Source of the DNA: DATFLL01 sp035267785
GTDB lineage: Bacteria; Pseudomonadota; Gammaproteobacteria; DATFLL01
Assembly (NCBI GenBank): GCA_035267785.1
Contig: DATFLL010000046.1
Coordinates: 14,863 to 78,862, forward strand
DNA: 64,000 nt
Reading direction: 5' to 3'
Part shown: piece by piece, positions 54,999-63,960 of the stretch
How positions within the stretch are numbered: position 1 is the stretch's first letter
How the letters are laid out: each line of letters begins with the position of its first letter
Notes under the pieces: generated by a model
What the model was told of the DNA's origin: nothing
Database searches by the model: none
The model's input: only the letters and a program-made list of their open reading frames with translations
Position numbers and translations under genes: made by a program

Positions 54999-56048
54999 TT
55001 AGTTTATCCGACCGTTCCATTTCTCGGCGAGGGACGGGTAATGGATGCGTATCATATGATCCGAGATGAACTCGTAGTCCGGGACCGTTAAATTGGTGGG
55101 CGGTGGCGTGCCTTTGTATACCCGCCCGGCCATGTCATATACACCGCCGTGGCACGGACAGAAAATCACCACCTTACCTTCGAAGCGTCCATCGAAAAGG
55201 CCGGGGACCCCGCCCGGGCGGTACGATATCGAGCAGCCGAGATGGGTACAGACCCGAACGGCGACCAGGTATTCCGGATTGACGGACCGGTACGCGTTGC
55301 GCATGTTGGCAGGCTGGAAAGACCTGCGGGATTCCGGATCGTAGAGGCCCGGGTACCCCTTAGCGAGTTGTGCGATCGTCGCTTTGCTTCGGCGGATGAT
55401 CCAGATTGGAGTGCCGTCCACAACCACGGTGAGCTGTTGGCCGGGTTCGAGCTTGCGCACGTCGACATCCAGGTGCTTGCTGCTATCGCGCCAGATGCGG
55501 AAGGGACCCGCCAGGCTGCTCACCAGGCCCGCGCCGCCGACGACCGCGGCGGTAGCGGATACCAGATATCGTCGTCTGCCGGCATCCACCGTGTCGGTGT
55601 CGCTGTCGCCGCCCGCAGTCCGGCGAAGGCGGATTTCCGACAATGCATAGAAGACGAAGGCCCCGACCATGCCGGCCAACGCAAAGACAGGCGCACGGTG
55701 GATCAGAAATGACGGATTGACCGGAGGAAATCCGACGATGATCAAGAGGTAGAGCAGCGAAAAGATTCCACCGGAGATGACGTACCCGGTGGGCACGACC
55801 CATCCGACCGCTAGGGCACGGCAGACGGTGACCAGCGCAGCAGCAGGCAGGAAAGCGACCGCGAAGGCCTTCAAGCCCAACTCCAAGAGATAAACCGATT
55901 GAAAAAGGCCAACAACAAGATCCCAGGAACCATCCCTCGAGACCCAAAGGCTTCCTAACATGAAGACCCAGGCCCAAACCTGTGTCGCCACGCCGAGACT
56001 TATAAGCAGTTGAACAAGATAGATTGTTGTTTTTGCGACGCCGCCCAT
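54999..56048 (-). CDS. Polytopic membrane protein fused to a Rieske iron-sulfur domain
   Basis: The 349-residue protein has an N-terminal part of four membrane segments (about residues 8-140), then a TAT-like segment RRRYLVSATAAVVGGAGLVSSL, and a Rieske [2Fe-2S] domain. Ligands are C267, H269 (CTHLGC), C297 and H300 (CPCHGG), with C272 and C299 for the disulfide. The domain closely resembles that of cytochrome bc1 (VPDYEFI at the end). Classical Rieske proteins have only one anchor. No cytochrome b or c1 gene adjoins it, so it may belong to another quinol-oxidising complex. Confidence 0.9.
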   Translation of the reverse strand: MGGVAKTTIYLVQLLISLGVATQVWAWVFMLGSLWVSRDGSWDLVVGLFQSVYLLELGLKAFAVAFLPAAALVTVCRALAVGWVVPTGYVISGGIFSLLYLLIIVGFPPVNPSFLIHRAPVFALAGMVGAFVFYALSEIRLRRTAGGDSDTDTVDAGRRRYLVSATAAVVGGAGLVSSLAGPFRIWRDSSKHLDVDVRKLEPGQQLTVVVDGTPIWIIRRSKATIAQLAKGYPGLYDPESRRSFQPANMRNAYRSVNPEYLVAVRVCTHLGCSISYRPGGVPGLFDGRFEGKVVIFCPCHGGVYDMAGRVYKGTPPPTNLTVPDYEFISDHMIRIHYPSLAEKWNGRIN

Positions 56049-56347
56049 TCGCGCTCTCTTGGTTTCTGGGAGTTATGGTTTCGTACGGTGATTTTAGCCA
56101 GGGGAGCCGCAGTGCCGCCAGTTCACTAACGGGCCTTGTCCCGCCGGCGGTTCACCCTTGCGGTCTAGGCGGCTAGACTCTGATTGTGAATATTGCCACG
56201 GGTGAGGCTGTGGTAAAACATCAACAGTAATCACAGGGTACTGGCGTGTAGCTCGCGAGGGATATACCGCCGAACCTGTAAGAAGAAGCGCTCTTCGGCG
56301 CGCTGGGAATTGAGCCATCCCGTATACCAATCGATGGAGGGCAGGCC

Positions 56348-57742
56348 ATGAGCAACGAGGAATCGGTAGATGTCTTGGTCATCGGAGGCGGGCCTGGGGG
56401 CACCCCCGCAGGCTTGGCCCTGGCGCAGGCGGGTAAGCGGGTCATGCTGGTTGAGGCAGGGCGCGGACTGGGTGGCACTTGCCTGTTCGAAGGCTGCATA
56501 CCTTCCAAGATTTTTCGCGAGACGGCAGCCCGCAGGCGGGCCGTCGGGAGGGCCGACGAATTCGGTCTGCGGGTGAACGATGGCGAGGCGGTCGAGGTTG
56601 ATTGGAGCGCCGTACAGGCACGGCGCCACCAAATCCTCAATCAGCGCGCGCAGGGGGCCCTGGCCAAGACCAAGGCATTGCCCAACCTCCAAGTGGTATT
56701 TGGCCGCGCTCGTCTGACTGACGCCCGGTCCGCGATGATTGAGCTGCCCGATGCCGTTCGTAGTGTGCGCTTCTCACGGGCCATCCTGGCTACCGGCTCG
56801 GTCCCAAACCGGCTTCCTATCCCCGGCGCGGAGCTGCCGGGCGTTCTCGATTCGGAGCAGCTCATCGAGATTGGCTTCGTCCCCGAGTCGCTGGTCCTGA
56901 TCGGCGGCGGGCCCATCGGCGTAGAGATGGCGGAAATATTCGCAATGCTCGGAACCCGGGTCACCATCCTGGAAGCCGGCACCCGAATCCTCGGTCCGGT
57001 GGATGCCGTTTTAGCGGAGCTTCTGACCGGTGAACTGCGGGCCAACGGAATTCGCGTGCAAACCGGCGTAAGTGTCGAGGGCATCGAGGGAGATGAAGAC
57101 ACGCATCAGGTACGCTATTCCCAGAGCGGCCAGGCGCAAGAGATCGGCGCCCAGGTGGTGGCCATTGTGGCTGGACGCCATCCGCAGGTCGCCGGCCTTG
57201 GCCTTGAAAACACCGCAGTTCGTTATGATCGCCACGGGCTCAAGGTGGACGACACGTTACAGACGGATGAGCCTGGCATCTACGCCACAGGGGACTTGGT
57301 CGGACATCCGATGTTCGCACACTGGGCAACCGCGCAAGCATTGGCCGTCGCGCAGCATATACTCGGGGCGCCGGTGACTTACCCTGCCCCCGAATACAAT
57401 TCGGCCGTGATCTTCTCGTTTCCAGAGCTTGGCATGGCGGGACTGACGGAGGAGGCGGCCCGCGCCGCCGGTTACGATGTAGCGGTGACGGAATACGACT
57501 ATCGCATGGATGCCCGCGCCCAGATCAGTGGCGAGCCTCTTGGCCGCCTGCGCATCGTTTATCTGCGGGACGACCAACGCATAGTGGGCGTCCATGCCCT
57601 GGTTGAAGGTGCCGCAGATATCATGGGTGAGGCCGCGCTCGCCGTACGAAACGGGCTAACTCTGGCGCAGCTCGCCTCAAGTATCCACCCCCACCCGACG
57701 TTGACGGAGGCGTTTGGTTTGGCCGCTCACATCAAGAAATAA
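56348..57742 (+). CDS. lpdA: Dihydrolipoamide dehydrogenase
   Basis: The 464-residue flavoprotein has the FAD motif VLVIGGGPGGTPAG, the redox-active cysteines 45 and 50 in GLGGTCLFEGCIPSK, a second Rossmann fold (LVLIGGGPIGVEMAEIFAMLGTRVTILEAG) and the C-terminal HPHPTLTEAF with its catalytic His-Glu pair. It reoxidises lipoamide with NAD. No acyltransferase or E1 gene is nearby. Sulfur oxidisers have a lipoate-based system (sHdr with a lipoate-binding protein) that needs such an enzyme, which is one possible role. Confidence 0.95.
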   Translation: MSNEESVDVLVIGGGPGGTPAGLALAQAGKRVMLVEAGRGLGGTCLFEGCIPSKIFRETAARRRAVGRADEFGLRVNDGEAVEVDWSAVQARRHQILNQRAQGALAKTKALPNLQVVFGRARLTDARSAMIELPDAVRSVRFSRAILATGSVPNRLPIPGAELPGVLDSEQLIEIGFVPESLVLIGGGPIGVEMAEIFAMLGTRVTILEAGTRILGPVDAVLAELLTGELRANGIRVQTGVSVEGIEGDEDTHQVRYSQSGQAQEIGAQVVAIVAGRHPQVAGLGLENTAVRYDRHGLKVDDTLQTDEPGIYATGDLVGHPMFAHWATAQALAVAQHILGAPVTYPAPEYNSAVIFSFPELGMAGLTEEAARAAGYDVAVTEYDYRMDARAQISGEPLGRLRIVYLRDDQRIVGVHALVEGAADIMGEAALAVRNGLTLAQLASSIHPHPTLTEAFGLAAHIKK

Positions 57743-57746
57743 TAAG

Positions 57747-57810
57747 AAAGGGAATCGGTCGGTCGCGGACTCGGCTTTTTCGTCCGACGCGTTAACAATT
57801 CCCCTTTTTC
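57747..57810 (+). terminator. Weak terminator after lpdA
   Basis: GGGAAT (57750-57755) and ATTCCC (57798-57803) can pair at the base of a long stem that contains GTCGG/CCGAC, and TTTTT follows (57805-57809). It overlaps the end of the convergent small lipoprotein gene. Confidence 0.3.
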
Positions 57811-57959
57811 GCTTGCCCGGGAGGACAACCATGTCCCGCCCCCAAATCAATGTCCACACCCGGACCGGGCACATGAACTTTTACGCCGGGAGCGGAAACC
57901 GTGCACGCGGCGGTAACACCCAAAACGAAAAGGAACAAACCATATCTTATAAACTTCAT
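57792..57959 (-). CDS. Small lipoprotein (55 aa)
   Basis: The 55-residue product has a lipobox VTAAC with cysteine 19 and a mature part of 37 residues rich in glycine, valine and proline (APGVKVHVPGPGVDIDLG), ending with two cysteines (HGCPPGQAKKGNC). The start is supported by AGGTGATGTT. It is below usual length cut-offs. The function is not known. Confidence 0.6.
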   Translation of the reverse strand: MKFIRYGLFLFVLGVTAACTVSAPGVKVHVPGPGVDIDLGAGHGCPPGQAKKGNC

Positions 57960-58243
57960 AACATCACCTGGTTCGAACAGTATTTCAGTATTGTCGTTAT
58001 CGGCCAAGACTTGATACCGTTGATAAGGGGATTTGTGAGCCAATCGGCGCATTTGAGTCAAACAAGGGGTTACCGCGCCGGGTAGCGCGGACTGCGACGT
58101 CACGCGTGCTGTGGCTCAGGCGGTGCAATCTCACCCGGACCGCAGCAACGCGAGGCCGAGAGCCACGTGGCTAGCGCCGGGCTGCGTTCGCTATTTTAGC
58201 GCTATCTGTGGATCGTCGGTGTACGGACGAGAGAGGGAATTAG

Positions 58244-58735
58244 ATGAAGAAATTGGTTGTCGTTTTGGCGTTGTTGGTCGCCCAGCCGGCCACGGCGCTG
58301 GCTGGGGGGTATAAGAATGAGCCCGATGGATTTCGCGGCGTCAAGTGGGGGACGGAGCTGTCGAGTCGCAAGGATATGCAGCGACTCGCCCAGGATAAGA
58401 ACGGAAACGTCTACTACAAACGCCGTAACGACAAGATGCATTTCGCCGACGCGTCGCTCAAGATGGTTTGGTATCGGGAGCACCACCATCAATTTGAAAG
58501 CGTGTACATCGAGTCGAGGGGCACAGACAACCAGAGCTCTCTGTTGGCGGCGCTGAACCGCCAGTTCGGTCCCGGCGCCAGGGCCAGCCGATCGGCCGAA
58601 AAATACCTGTGGGACGGGCCGACGACGCGGATCTTTGTCAGTTGCGATGCCTCGCATACGTGCACCGTGGTCCTGATGTCAAAGAAGCTGCTTTTGGAAG
58701 AAAACCAGCAACAAGGCAAGGCCACGGGCGAGTGA
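58244..58735 (+). CDS. Secreted hypothetical protein (163 aa)
   Basis: The 163-residue protein has a signal peptide (ends PATALAGG) and a beta-alpha domain beginning EPDGFRGVKWGTELSSRKDM, an order seen in a widespread family of secreted bacterial proteins of unknown function in which GFRGIKWGT opens the domain. A single disulfide is possible (VSCDASHTCTV). The C-terminal helix is polar. Confidence 0.72.
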   Translation: MKKLVVVLALLVAQPATALAGGYKNEPDGFRGVKWGTELSSRKDMQRLAQDKNGNVYYKRRNDKMHFADASLKMVWYREHHHQFESVYIESRGTDNQSSLLAALNRQFGPGARASRSAEKYLWDGPTTRIFVSCDASHTCTVVLMSKKLLLEENQQQGKATGE

Positions 58736-58929
58736 CTACAGGCCCGGAAGCCCGTCAAAAGCTCGGGCGCAGGGCATGCCACGAAGTCCGTTGACAGGCT
58801 GCTCGTCCCATTCATTCGACTGCGGCAATATAGAATTGGATTCGGCGCGGTTTTTCGGCCAGAATCAAAGCCCCGGGCCCCACAATAAATAAGTCTCGCC
58901 CGGTTTCCACGTGACATATCGGAGGTGTT

Positions 58930-59553
58930 ATGCGTGCGTTGATATGCGTTGTTTCGGCGATCTGTTTTTCTCTTTCCGCCTGCTCGACCGCCCCCACGAG
59001 CGCCGCGCCGACCTCATCCGCTGCTGCCGCTTCCACCGCGCCCTCTGTGGCGGCTACGGAGAACGTGACGTTCTTGGGCAAGCAGTTTACTCGGAAATGG
59101 CGGTCCAAGGACCGGCCGGTAAAGCAGTACGAGTATTATCTTGCCAACGAAACCCCCGACGATTGGTATGAAATGGTCGAGTTTCAGGTCTATCCATCCG
59201 ATTCACAGGGGGACAAGCCCGCCGCCTTTGCCGCGCGCGTCGCGTCCGCGTTCAAAGGCAAATACCCGAAAATGCCTTTGAGCATATATACCAACAAAAA
59301 AACGGGCGAGGTGATGTTGTATATGTTGTATCCAACATCAACGCGCAAGGCAGACGTCAAGAGATACCTGGAGTTCGATGCGTTCAAGTTTTTCCGCGAT
59401 CCTGTCAACAAGCATGTCTTGTGCCTTCACTACGCGAAGAACATTGAAGCACCGAGCGCCTCGCATCCCATGTCGGATGTGGCCGCCCAGGTGACGAATA
59501 CGCGCAAGGCCGTCTTTCCTGCGATGGCGGGATTTAAGGCGTACCGGGAATAG
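58930..59553 (+). CDS. Lipoprotein of unknown function (207 aa)
   Basis: The 207-residue protein has the lipobox LSAC with cysteine 18, an alanine/threonine-rich linker of about 25 residues and a mixed alpha-beta domain (VTFLGKQFTRKWRSKDRPVKQYEYYLANE, VMLYMLYPTSTRKADVKRYLEF). The start ATG has GGAGGTG before it. No family is recognised. A bidirectional terminator follows. Confidence 0.72.
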   Translation: MRALICVVSAICFSLSACSTAPTSAAPTSSAAAASTAPSVAATENVTFLGKQFTRKWRSKDRPVKQYEYYLANETPDDWYEMVEFQVYPSDSQGDKPAAFAARVASAFKGKYPKMPLSIYTNKKTGEVMLYMLYPTSTRKADVKRYLEFDAFKFFRDPVNKHVLCLHYAKNIEAPSASHPMSDVAAQVTNTRKAVFPAMAGFKAYRE

Positions 59554-59555
59554 GA

Positions 59556-59594
59556 GCCGGAACGAACGAAACACGTTCGCCCCGGCCCCTTTAA
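59556..59594. terminator. Bidirectional terminator hairpin
   Basis: GCCGG/CCGGC (59556-59560 with 59582-59586) and CGAACG/CGTTCG (59563-59568 with 59574-59579) give two stacked stems with a 2x2 internal loop. CCCTTTAATT follows on the plus strand. It lies between the convergent lipoprotein and hemerythrin genes. Confidence 0.6.
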
Positions 59595-59624
59595 TTATGA
59601 GGCGCCGGTTGGTCGTCAGGCCGC

Positions 59625-60131
59625 TCAGTATTGCTCGGTGTAGAGTGGATAAAGAATACTCTCTTCCTTCTGAATCCGCGTTCCGAGCACTTCACCGATT
59701 TCGGCAAGATCGCGCCCGAAACTGGCGGCCAATTCGGAATCGACGCCGATGGCGTCGTACTTGTCGAGAAATTTGATGGCCGTCTTGGCGATGCCGTCCA
59801 TCTCCTTGCGGAAACCCCGGATCAGTTCGAAGTTCGTGTCGTCGTGCTTGAAGCTATGCGACAGATAGATATAAAGCCGGACGTTCTCGGTGAGCAGGTG
59901 CTCCTGGAGCGCGCCGCGGAATTTGCGCAGCGTATCGGTGACGGTCCCATAATCCGTTGCTTCGAACGCTGACTTCATGTCGCGGTACAGCCCGAACAGT
60001 GCTCGGTGGTCATCTTTGAGCCGGTCGACCAACTCGGGGTCGAAACGAATACCGGTTCCGGGCGCCGTATTGTATTCCTGCTCTTGATCGCTGCTCCCTT
60101 TGTCGTTCTGTTTTTTCCTACCGAAGATCAT
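59625..60131 (-). CDS. Hemerythrin-domain protein
   Basis: The 168-residue protein has a basic lead of about 20 residues and a four-helix hemerythrin-like domain. Candidate iron ligands are histidine 42 (DDHRALFGLY), histidine 78 and glutamate 82 (QEHLLTENVRLY), histidine 92 (LSHSFKHDD) and E159-E160 near the end (IQKEESILYPLY). Such proteins bind oxygen, nitric oxide or ferrous iron. No partner is nearby. Confidence 0.88.
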   Translation of the reverse strand: MIFGRKKQNDKGSSDQEQEYNTAPGTGIRFDPELVDRLKDDHRALFGLYRDMKSAFEATDYGTVTDTLRKFRGALQEHLLTENVRLYIYLSHSFKHDDTNFELIRGFRKEMDGIAKTAIKFLDKYDAIGVDSELAASFGRDLAEIGEVLGTRIQKEESILYPLYTEQY

Positions 60132-60566
60132 TGGCGGCTCCTCCTGTCGGACCAGTGCGGGCCGGACGCGTACGTGCTAGGTACCGGCGTCCGTCGGTGG
60201 TTATGAAACCCGACTCTGGCAGTTGGTTATTGTCGAGGCAGGGAGGTGAGGCATATCCCTGCGCCCGGAAGGGATTTATCGGCAGCTCAAAGAAGGTTCT
60301 TAAATATTGGTTTTAGCGGATGGCGCGGGCAGGTCGCGGATGTGGTTCCTTTTAAGGCTGGGCGCGGCGCGTGCGTATTCGCGTTTACGGGAACCTAGGC
60401 ACCGCTCAAGAATTGGTGAAAGTTGAATCCCCTTCCTTTTTTCCACTAACCCTGTCAGCCGTTAACTGCCTTGGGGCTGCGGCTTCCGGAAGCTTTGGGC
60501 TTTACGCGAAATGGCCTGATAACACATGAAAATCGCTTGTCACCGCCCTCTGTTAGTCTCAATGCG
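60132..60566. other. Intergenic region with no clear feature
   Basis: These 435 bases between the hemerythrin start and the mltF stop are lower in GC than the neighbours. Small stems are present but no T-tract terminator for mltF, no RNA gene and no convincing coding frame is seen. Confidence 0.4.
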
Positions 60567-61994
60567 TCACTGCGATTGGGCACGTGTCTTATGGCGCAGG
60601 ATGCCAGCGTAGTTGCGTATCCGTTGGGTGTAGCGCACGGCTTCGGTACCGCGGGCGTAGCCGTGGTCGAGGTCGCTGTAGTATTTCCGTTTTCCAAGTA
60701 ACGGCAATACGCCCTTGACGGCATTCCAGTCGTTGGGGTCGTGACCGAGCTTTTCGACAAGTTTGCGGGCATCGCGTAGGTGCGCAAAACCGATATTGTA
60801 GGCCGCAAGCGCGAACCATATCCGGTCGCGAGGGTCGATATCGTCGCTCAGCCGAGACTCCAGGTGTGCGAGGTACTTGGCACCGCCGTTGATGCTCTGG
60901 CGGGGGTCGAGGCGGTTCTTTACGCCCAATGATCGAGCCGTGGTTTGGGTGAGCATCATGATCCCGCGCACCCCGGTCGGACTTCTGGCGTGCGGATTCC
61001 AGTGCGATTCCTGGTAGCCCTGCGCAGCGAGGATGACGGGCGATAGCCCGTGCTTGTCCGCGGCCTTGTCGAACAGCTTGCGGTAACGGGGATAACGGTG
61101 CTTGATTCGTCGCACATAGGCCCGCGTATCCACGTAATCGAACACCTTTACGTGCGCATAGTAATGCTGCATGACGTGTTTGAGCTCGCCGTTGGATTTG
61201 TAGTGCTCGAGCCAGTCCTGCATGGCCTCCTGGAGCCCCTCGGCCCCCTTCGGCAGGACCCAGGCGAGCGGCTGGGGGTCGCTCAAATCGAAGGTGACGA
61301 CCAGATTGGGGAAGAAACGGCGGTTGATAGCAACAATATCCGAATCCGCCACGGTGCAATCGAGTTTGCCCTTCCAGATACGGCGCAGCAGCTCCTCGGT
61401 GTCCGCATCCGACGAGGTTTTCCAATGCAGGTCCGGATGCTTCTTTTTAAGCGCCTGCAGTCGTTCGACGTAGCTGCTGTCGGAGATGATCTCGAGGTTG
61501 ACGCCGGACAACTGCTCCACGGAACGGGCACGCTTGCCGTGCCGGCTGCACACCACCTGTTGCGTGACTTTCTGATACGACGGGCCGAAGCGGAATCGTT
61601 CGCTGCGCTCCGAGGTGTGCGTAATGCCGGCCGCCACGACGTCGCCTTCGCCCTTGGCGAGCGCGTGCAGCAGCTCAGAGACAGAATTCTTGACGACGAA
61701 CTTGGGCTTGACGCCGATGGATTTGGCGAAGGAGACGATCAGGTCGTGCTCGGGGCCGGTCGGCTTGTCGTCGCGTCCAATGTAGTAGGTGGTCGGCGCG
61801 TTGCGCGTCAGCACGACGATGGTGCCCCGTGCCTTGATGGCCTTGAGGCGCTTGTCGCCGACGTGGCCGGAGCACCCGGCGAGCACCATTGCGCCCATAC
61901 AAACCGCAGCAATCGCCATGACGGCTCTTGCCGGAATGCCGGCGCGTTTTCGGTGCGGCCTGACCGAATCGACTTTTTTCGTTTCAAGATTCAA
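60567..61994 (-). CDS. mltF: Membrane-bound lytic murein transglycosylase F
   Basis: The 475-residue protein has an N-terminal lipobox VLAGC with cysteine 41, a type 3 solute-binding-like domain (about residues 55-275, TIVVLTRNAPTTYYIGRDDKPTGPEHDLI) and a C-terminal SLT domain with the catalytic glutamate in AAQGYQESHWNPHARSPTGVRGIMMLT. This is the MltF architecture; the first domain senses muropeptides to control the second. An inverted repeat 20 bp upstream may control expression. Confidence 0.95.
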   Translation of the reverse strand: MNLETKKVDSVRPHRKRAGIPARAVMAIAAVCMGAMVLAGCSGHVGDKRLKAIKARGTIVVLTRNAPTTYYIGRDDKPTGPEHDLIVSFAKSIGVKPKFVVKNSVSELLHALAKGEGDVVAAGITHTSERSERFRFGPSYQKVTQQVVCSRHGKRARSVEQLSGVNLEIISDSSYVERLQALKKKHPDLHWKTSSDADTEELLRRIWKGKLDCTVADSDIVAINRRFFPNLVVTFDLSDPQPLAWVLPKGAEGLQEAMQDWLEHYKSNGELKHVMQHYYAHVKVFDYVDTRAYVRRIKHRYPRYRKLFDKAADKHGLSPVILAAQGYQESHWNPHARSPTGVRGIMMLTQTTARSLGVKNRLDPRQSINGGAKYLAHLESRLSDDIDPRDRIWFALAAYNIGFAHLRDARKLVEKLGHDPNDWNAVKGVLPLLGKRKYYSDLDHGYARGTEAVRYTQRIRNYAGILRHKTRAQSQ

Positions 61995-62012
61995 TGGTTG
62001 TTATCGGACTCG

Positions 62013-62033
62013 ATGTTGACCTTCTTTCAACAT
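62013..62033 (-). promoter_or_regulatory. Inverted repeat before mltF
   Basis: ATGTTGA (62013-62019) and TCAACAT (62027-62033) are exact reverse complements separated by seven bases, about 20 bp upstream of the mltF ATG. It may be an operator or a 5'-UTR hairpin. Confidence 0.4.
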
Positions 62034-62130
62034 GCCATAAAATCGGCGGCCCGTCAGCAAGAGGCGGGGGTGAATCTGGGTCCCGACGCCCACCAACTGT
62101 CTGATTTAACGAGATAAAGGGGTCTGTGCT

Positions 62131-62178
62131 CCAGGGCGGCCGTTGACGGCTGCCCTGGACGATCGGGGGCCGCCCCCG
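62131..62178 (-). terminator. Two adjacent hairpins below rarD
   Basis: CCAGGGC/GCCCTGG (62131-62137, 62152-62158) encloses an inner GCCG/CGGC stem. A second hairpin of GGGGGC/GCCCCC type follows by about 62164-62178. They lie 3' of rarD on its strand; no T tract is present. Confidence 0.4.
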
Positions 62179-62224
62179 GTGGATACTCTTCCTCGGCTTT
62201 ATCTCAACGGCTTCGGCGAGGACG

Positions 62225-63124
62225 TCATTTTGGCATCCGGCGCGCGTTGAGATGGACGGCGTCGATGCTGTACAGAACCAGTGCGCTCCAGATGCACGCG
62301 AAGGTGAGACCGTCCGCTCGCGTGAAGGGCTCGCCGAGCAGAAATACCCCGGTCAGAAATTGCATGGTGGGGGTCAGGTACTGCAGCAGGCCGATGGTGC
62401 CGAGGCGAAGCCGACGCGCGCCCGTGGCAAACAACAGCAGCGGCACGACCGTGACCACGCCGGCGCCGACCAGCAGCAGGTCCATGGTCGGTGACGTATG
62501 CAGAAACGTGAGCTCGTGTTGCTCGTAGACCCAGGCCAGGAGCGCGAAGGCGAGTGGCAGCAATAACAGCGTTTCGGTCAGGAGACCGGTCGGGCTGTCG
62601 ACCGCCACCTGTTTGCGGATCAGACCGTAAAACCCGAAGGCGCTGGCCAGGGTGAGTGCCACCCAGGGCACGGTGCCATAGGCGCCAATCATGATGGCGA
62701 CGCCCAGCGCGGCCAGAGCGACGGCCAGCCATTGCAGGGGGCGCAGTCGTTCGCCGAGAAAGAGCATCCCCATCACCACGTTCAGCAGTGGGGTGATGTA
62801 GTAGCCCATGCTGCTTTCCAAGACGTGCCCGTGGGTCACCGCCCAGATGAAGACCACCCAGTTCAGACCGATGCAAACCGCGCTCGCCGCCAGGGCCAAC
62901 AGCACGCGCGGGCTCGCGAAGACGGCGCGCAGGCCTGAAAAACGCCCGCTGAACACGGTGTACGTGGCAAGCAAGACGGTTGCCCAGACAATGCGGTGCG
63001 ACAGCACCTCCCACACGCTGACCCGCGGGCCGATGAGGTGGAAGTACAGGGGCAGGAAGCCCCAGATGCCGAAGGCGGCCAGCGCGGACGCCAGTCCCGC
63101 GCCGTGCTCGGTGCGTTGGGTCAT
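62225..63124 (-). CDS. rarD: RarD-family (EamA) transporter
   Basis: The 299-residue membrane protein has ten segments in two EamA halves. FGIWGFLPLYFHLIGPRVSVWEVLSHRIVWA in the first half and LLQYLTPTMQFLTGVFLLGEPF in the second are the RarD signature. RarD-type proteins in bacteria have been linked to drug resistance and to metabolite export; the substrate is not known. Confidence 0.94.
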   Translation of the reverse strand: MTQRTEHGAGLASALAAFGIWGFLPLYFHLIGPRVSVWEVLSHRIVWATVLLATYTVFSGRFSGLRAVFASPRVLLALAASAVCIGLNWVVFIWAVTHGHVLESSMGYYITPLLNVVMGMLFLGERLRPLQWLAVALAALGVAIMIGAYGTVPWVALTLASAFGFYGLIRKQVAVDSPTGLLTETLLLLPLAFALLAWVYEQHELTFLHTSPTMDLLLVGAGVVTVVPLLLFATGARRLRLGTIGLLQYLTPTMQFLTGVFLLGEPFTRADGLTFACIWSALVLYSIDAVHLNARRMPK

Positions 63125-63354
63125 TAGGATTTCAGTCTCGAGGCAAGCATCGAGGGAGATTATATTCTATTTTGGCGGGTCACCTGATAAGCGGCTTGCC
63201 TCCTCCAATCGCGTTGGCGGGTTTTTACCGCTGCCTCGTTTTGTGGCAGTCTTGAAACGCACACGAAAAGATAGGCGGCCGGATGTTTCCGGGCGCGCCG
63301 GATAAATAGCACGGAGGCCGACGAATTCGGCGATGACAAGAAGAGCCTGCCAGT

Positions 63355-63960
63355 ATGAAAGTCACATTCAATGCAATCGGACGTCCAGCGCAGCCATTCT
63401 TATTCTTCTTAACGCGAATTGCGCTGGTATTGGTCTGTATTCCCGTTTATCTGCTGCTCGGTCGGTGGGGTATCACGTGGCCGCAATCTGGTCTGGGGGT
63501 CCTGGGGGTTTTGGCGATACTAACCAGACTCGACCGCCGCTGGGCCCCGCAACGGTGTCACGTCAGTAAGCCGGCCGGCAGCACCTTTACGGTATCCGGA
63601 CACTTTGTCGAGGGCCGCATATCCGCGCGCAAGCCGCGTGAATTGATCTCCGTCGAACATACGGAGCGTGGTGTGATCTTCCACGTTGGCCGCGAGGCAA
63701 ACCGTCAGTCTTTGACGATCAACGGCAGGAATTTTCCAGCGAGTGCTCTAATGGAAATTTCGAGTGCGCTGGACTCAATGATCAAGGGAGAATTCGATCG
63801 AATCCCGTCGCTGGTGCCGGGCATTAAGGTACACAAGGCCGAACGCGATACGATATTGAATTACCACGAACAGCCGAGTTTTGTGCAAATGTCCTGGTTA
63901 GGCCTCTTAATTGGCTTGACCCTGCTGGCCTTGGCGCGCACTGCCGGGGTCTTCCCGTAA
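63355..63960 (+). CDS. Membrane-associated hypothetical protein (201 aa)
   Basis: The 201-residue protein has two N-terminal membrane segments (PFLFFLTRIALVLVCIPVYLLLG and LGVLGVLAILT), a soluble beta-rich middle domain (about 70-165: STFTVSGHFVEGRISARKPRELISVEHTERGVIFHVG) and a C-terminal membrane segment (MSWLGLLIGLTLLALA). No family is recognised. The last 40 bases of the window contain no feature. Confidence 0.65.
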   Translation: MKVTFNAIGRPAQPFLFFLTRIALVLVCIPVYLLLGRWGITWPQSGLGVLGVLAILTRLDRRWAPQRCHVSKPAGSTFTVSGHFVEGRISARKPRELISVEHTERGVIFHVGREANRQSLTINGRNFPASALMEISSALDSMIKGEFDRIPSLVPGIKVHKAERDTILNYHEQPSFVQMSWLGLLIGLTLLALARTAGVFP

